From an uncultured bacterium (GTDB taxonomy: Bacteria; Actinomycetota; Coriobacteriia; Coriobacteriales; Coriobacteriaceae): DNA of 7,298 bases. The stretch spans positions 1-7,298 of the forward strand of contig CAJMOP010000100.1 of assembly GCA_905215115.1 (NCBI GenBank). Direction: 5' to 3'. The notes beneath the pieces were generated by a model. It saw only the letters and a list, made by a program, of their open reading frames with translations. It was not told the DNA's origin and ran no database searches. The position numbers and the translations under genes are program-made. Positions 5,720 through 7,298 of the stretch are shown piece after piece. Positions within the stretch are counted from its first letter, which is position 1. Every line of letters starts with the position of its first letter.

Positions 5720-7298
5720 ATGAGCGACATCATGAGGCCGATCCCGTTTTCGCAGCTGATGAACTGGATCATCGAGGAGCACAAGACCCAGGACGCCATC
5801 TTTGGCGTGCGCAAGATGGTCACGACCAACCAGGAGGGTGCGCTTCCCATTTTTGACGAGCGCATCGAGACTCCGTTTGGCCCGGCCGCCGGCCCCAATA
5901 CGCAGCTTGCCCAGAACATCGTGGCATCCTATGTGGCTGGTTCTCGCTTCTTTGAGCTCAAGACTGTTCAGGTTATGGACGGCGAGGAGCTCTCCAAGTG
6001 TGTGAACAAACCCTGCATTGTGGCGCAGGACGAGTGCTACAACTGCGAGTGGTCGACCGAGCTCGAGGTTCCGCAGGCCTTTGCCGAGTACGTGAAGGCA
6101 TGGTTTGCCTGCCACCTGATCGCTCGCGAGTACGGCCTGGGCAGCCCGGACGGCTTTGTCTTCAACATGTCCGTGGGTTATGACCTGGAGGGCATCAAGA
6201 GCCCCAAGGTCGACGCCTACATCGAGGGCATGAAGGATGCCAGCGGCTCTGACGCCTGGAACGAGTGCCGCACGTGGGCGCTCGCTAACCTGGACAAGTT
6301 TGAGCATGTCGATGCCGCGTTTGTCGAGTCCATCCCGGCGCGCGTCTCCAACTCCATCACCGAGTCCACGCTGCATGGCTGCCCGCCGGCGGAGATCGAG
6401 CGCATCGCGACCTATCTGATCACCGAGAAGGGCCTCAACACCTACATCAAGTGCAACCCCACGCTGCTGGGCTATGAGTTTGCCCGCCAGCGCCTCAACG
6501 AGCTGGGCTTTGACTACATCGTCTTCGACGATACGCACTTCCGCGAGGACCTGCAGTGGGCCGACGCCGTGCCCATGTTCGAGCGCCTGATTGCCCTGTG
6601 CGCCGAGCGCGGCCTGGAGTTTGGCGTCAAGCTGACCAACACGTTCCCCGTCGACGTGACGAGGAACGAGCTGCCCTCCACCGAGATGTACATGTCCGGC
6701 CGTTCGCTGTTCTCGCTGACCATCGAGGCCGCCCGTCGCATTACCGAGCAGTTCGATGGCAAGTTGCGCATCAGCTACTCCGGCGGTGCCACGGTCTACA
6801 ACATCCGCGCCCTGTACGATGCCGGCATTTGGCCCGTTACCCTGGCGACCGACGTGCTCAAGCCCGGTGGCTACGAGCGCTTTAGCCAGATGGCCGGCGA
6901 GTTTACCGATCTGGACGGCAAGCCGTTCGCGGGCGTCTCTCTCGAGGCCGTGACCGCGATCCAGACCGACTCGCTTACCAACCCGCTCTACAAGAAGCCG
7001 CTGCGCCCGCTGCCCGACCGCAAGGTCGCCGGCAAGAGCCCGCTTTCCGATTGCTTTACCACGCCGTGCCGCACGAGCTGCCCCATCCAGCAGGATATTC
7101 CCGCCTACCTAGCGGCTGTTGACGAGGGCCGCTACGAGGACGCACTTAACATCATCATCGAGCGCAACGCCCTGCCGTTCATTACTGGCACCATCTGCCC
7201 GCATCCCTGCGGCCGTGCCTGTGAGCGTGCGTTCTACGAGCCCGAGGGCGCCCAGATCCGCGCCAGCAAGCTCAAGGCCGCCCGCGAGGCCATGACCG
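5720..7298 (+). CDS. ygfK: YgfK-type flavin/Fe-S oxidoreductase subunit, N-terminal 526 residues (C-terminus outside window)
   Basis: The start MSDIMRPIPF closely resembles E. coli YgfK (about 1030 aa), so roughly half the protein is present. AGGAG (5709-5713) lies 6 bases before the ATG. Residues about 45-400 form a dihydroorotate dehydrogenase-like barrel with GPAAGP (54-59), FNMSVGYDLEGIK, STLHGCPP and ISYSGGATVYNIRALYDAG. Residues about 440-526 begin the GltD/dihydropyrimidine dehydrogenase-like Fe-S domain: C445-x4-C450-x3-C454-P, then C493-x3-C497-x3-C501. FAD/NAD(P)-binding and ferredoxin domains are expected beyond the edge. YgfK is often annotated as a putative selenate reductase subunit, but its constant company of SsnA, XdhD-type molybdenum hydroxylases and purine permeases points to redox chemistry on purines, possibly moving electrons between NAD(P)H and a purine substrate or partner enzyme. 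The family call is firm; the reaction is inferred. Confidence 0.94.
   Translation, partial: MSDIMRPIPFSQLMNWIIEEHKTQDAIFGVRKMVTTNQEGALPIFDERIETPFGPAAGPNTQLAQNIVASYVAGSRFFELKTVQVMDGEELSKCVNKPCIVAQDECYNCEWSTELEVPQAFAEYVKAWFACHLIAREYGLGSPDGFVFNMSVGYDLEGIKSPKVDAYIEGMKDASGSDAWNECRTWALANLDKFEHVDAAFVESIPARVSNSITESTLHGCPPAEIERIATYLITEKGLNTYIKCNPTLLGYEFARQRLNELGFDYIVFDDTHFREDLQWADAVPMFERLIALCAERGLEFGVKLTNTFPVDVTRNELPSTEMYMSGRSLFSLTIEAARRITEQFDGKLRISYSGGATVYNIRALYDAGIWPVTLATDVLKPGGYERFSQMAGEFTDLDGKPFAGVSLEAVTAIQTDSLTNPLYKKPLRPLPDRKVAGKSPLSDCFTTPCRTSCPIQQDIPAYLAAVDEGRYEDALNIIIERNALPFITGTICPHPCGRACERAFYEPEGAQIRASKLKAAREAMT

Noticed and set aside
5552..6538. 328-codon minus-strand open frame opposite ygfK
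   Set aside because: It is an antisense shadow; the plus strand matches YgfK along its whole length here.

Overview
This GC-rich window has the codon use and gene content of a gut actinobacterium. My best guess is Collinsella or another member of the Coriobacteriia; this comes from overall similarity and was not tested by a search. It looks like the left edge of an anaerobic purine-degradation locus. The YgfK/SsnA-type cluster is known from E. coli and has been linked in published work on gut anaerobes to uric acid and other purine breakdown. 

Layout from left to right: (1) 1-831, minus strand: the N-terminal part of a U32-family peptidase-like protein that runs off the left edge. (2) 832-1119: a gap with promoter-like sites for both flanking genes and a perfect 13-bp hairpin in the ridA leader. 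(3) 1120-1497, plus: a complete RidA enamine/imine deaminase, closed by a strong, probably bidirectional terminator with a GCGA loop. (4) 1616-2272, minus: a YheO/DauR-like regulator (PAS-like sensor plus C-terminal HTH) with a GTG start chosen from its ribosome binding site. (5) 2273-2624: an AT-rich divergent control region with a promoter for each side, a separated inverted repeat and a Fur-box-like sequence filling the spacer of the permease promoter. (6) 2625-4019, plus: an NCS2 uracil/xanthine-type permease. (7) 4216-5571, plus: SsnA amidohydrolase. (8) 5720 to the right edge, plus: the first 526 residues of YgfK, a large flavin/Fe-S oxidoreductase subunit. 

The permease, ssnA and ygfK share a strand and show no U-tract terminator between them. 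They are probably one transcription unit: the permease brings in a purine, and SsnA and YgfK act in its hydrolytic and redox processing. Downstream genes of the pathway probably lie beyond the right edge. Each of the two intercistronic gaps (196 and 148 nt) opens with a perfect GC-rich hairpin 15-16 nt after the stop codon. The two hairpins share an 8-nt loop pattern and have compensatory stem changes. The divergent YheO-like gene is the natural candidate regulator, and the Fur-like site suggests an added iron input. RidA is transcribed separately but could detoxify 2-aminoacrylate if the pathway uses a diaminopropionate ammonia-lyase, as related clusters do.
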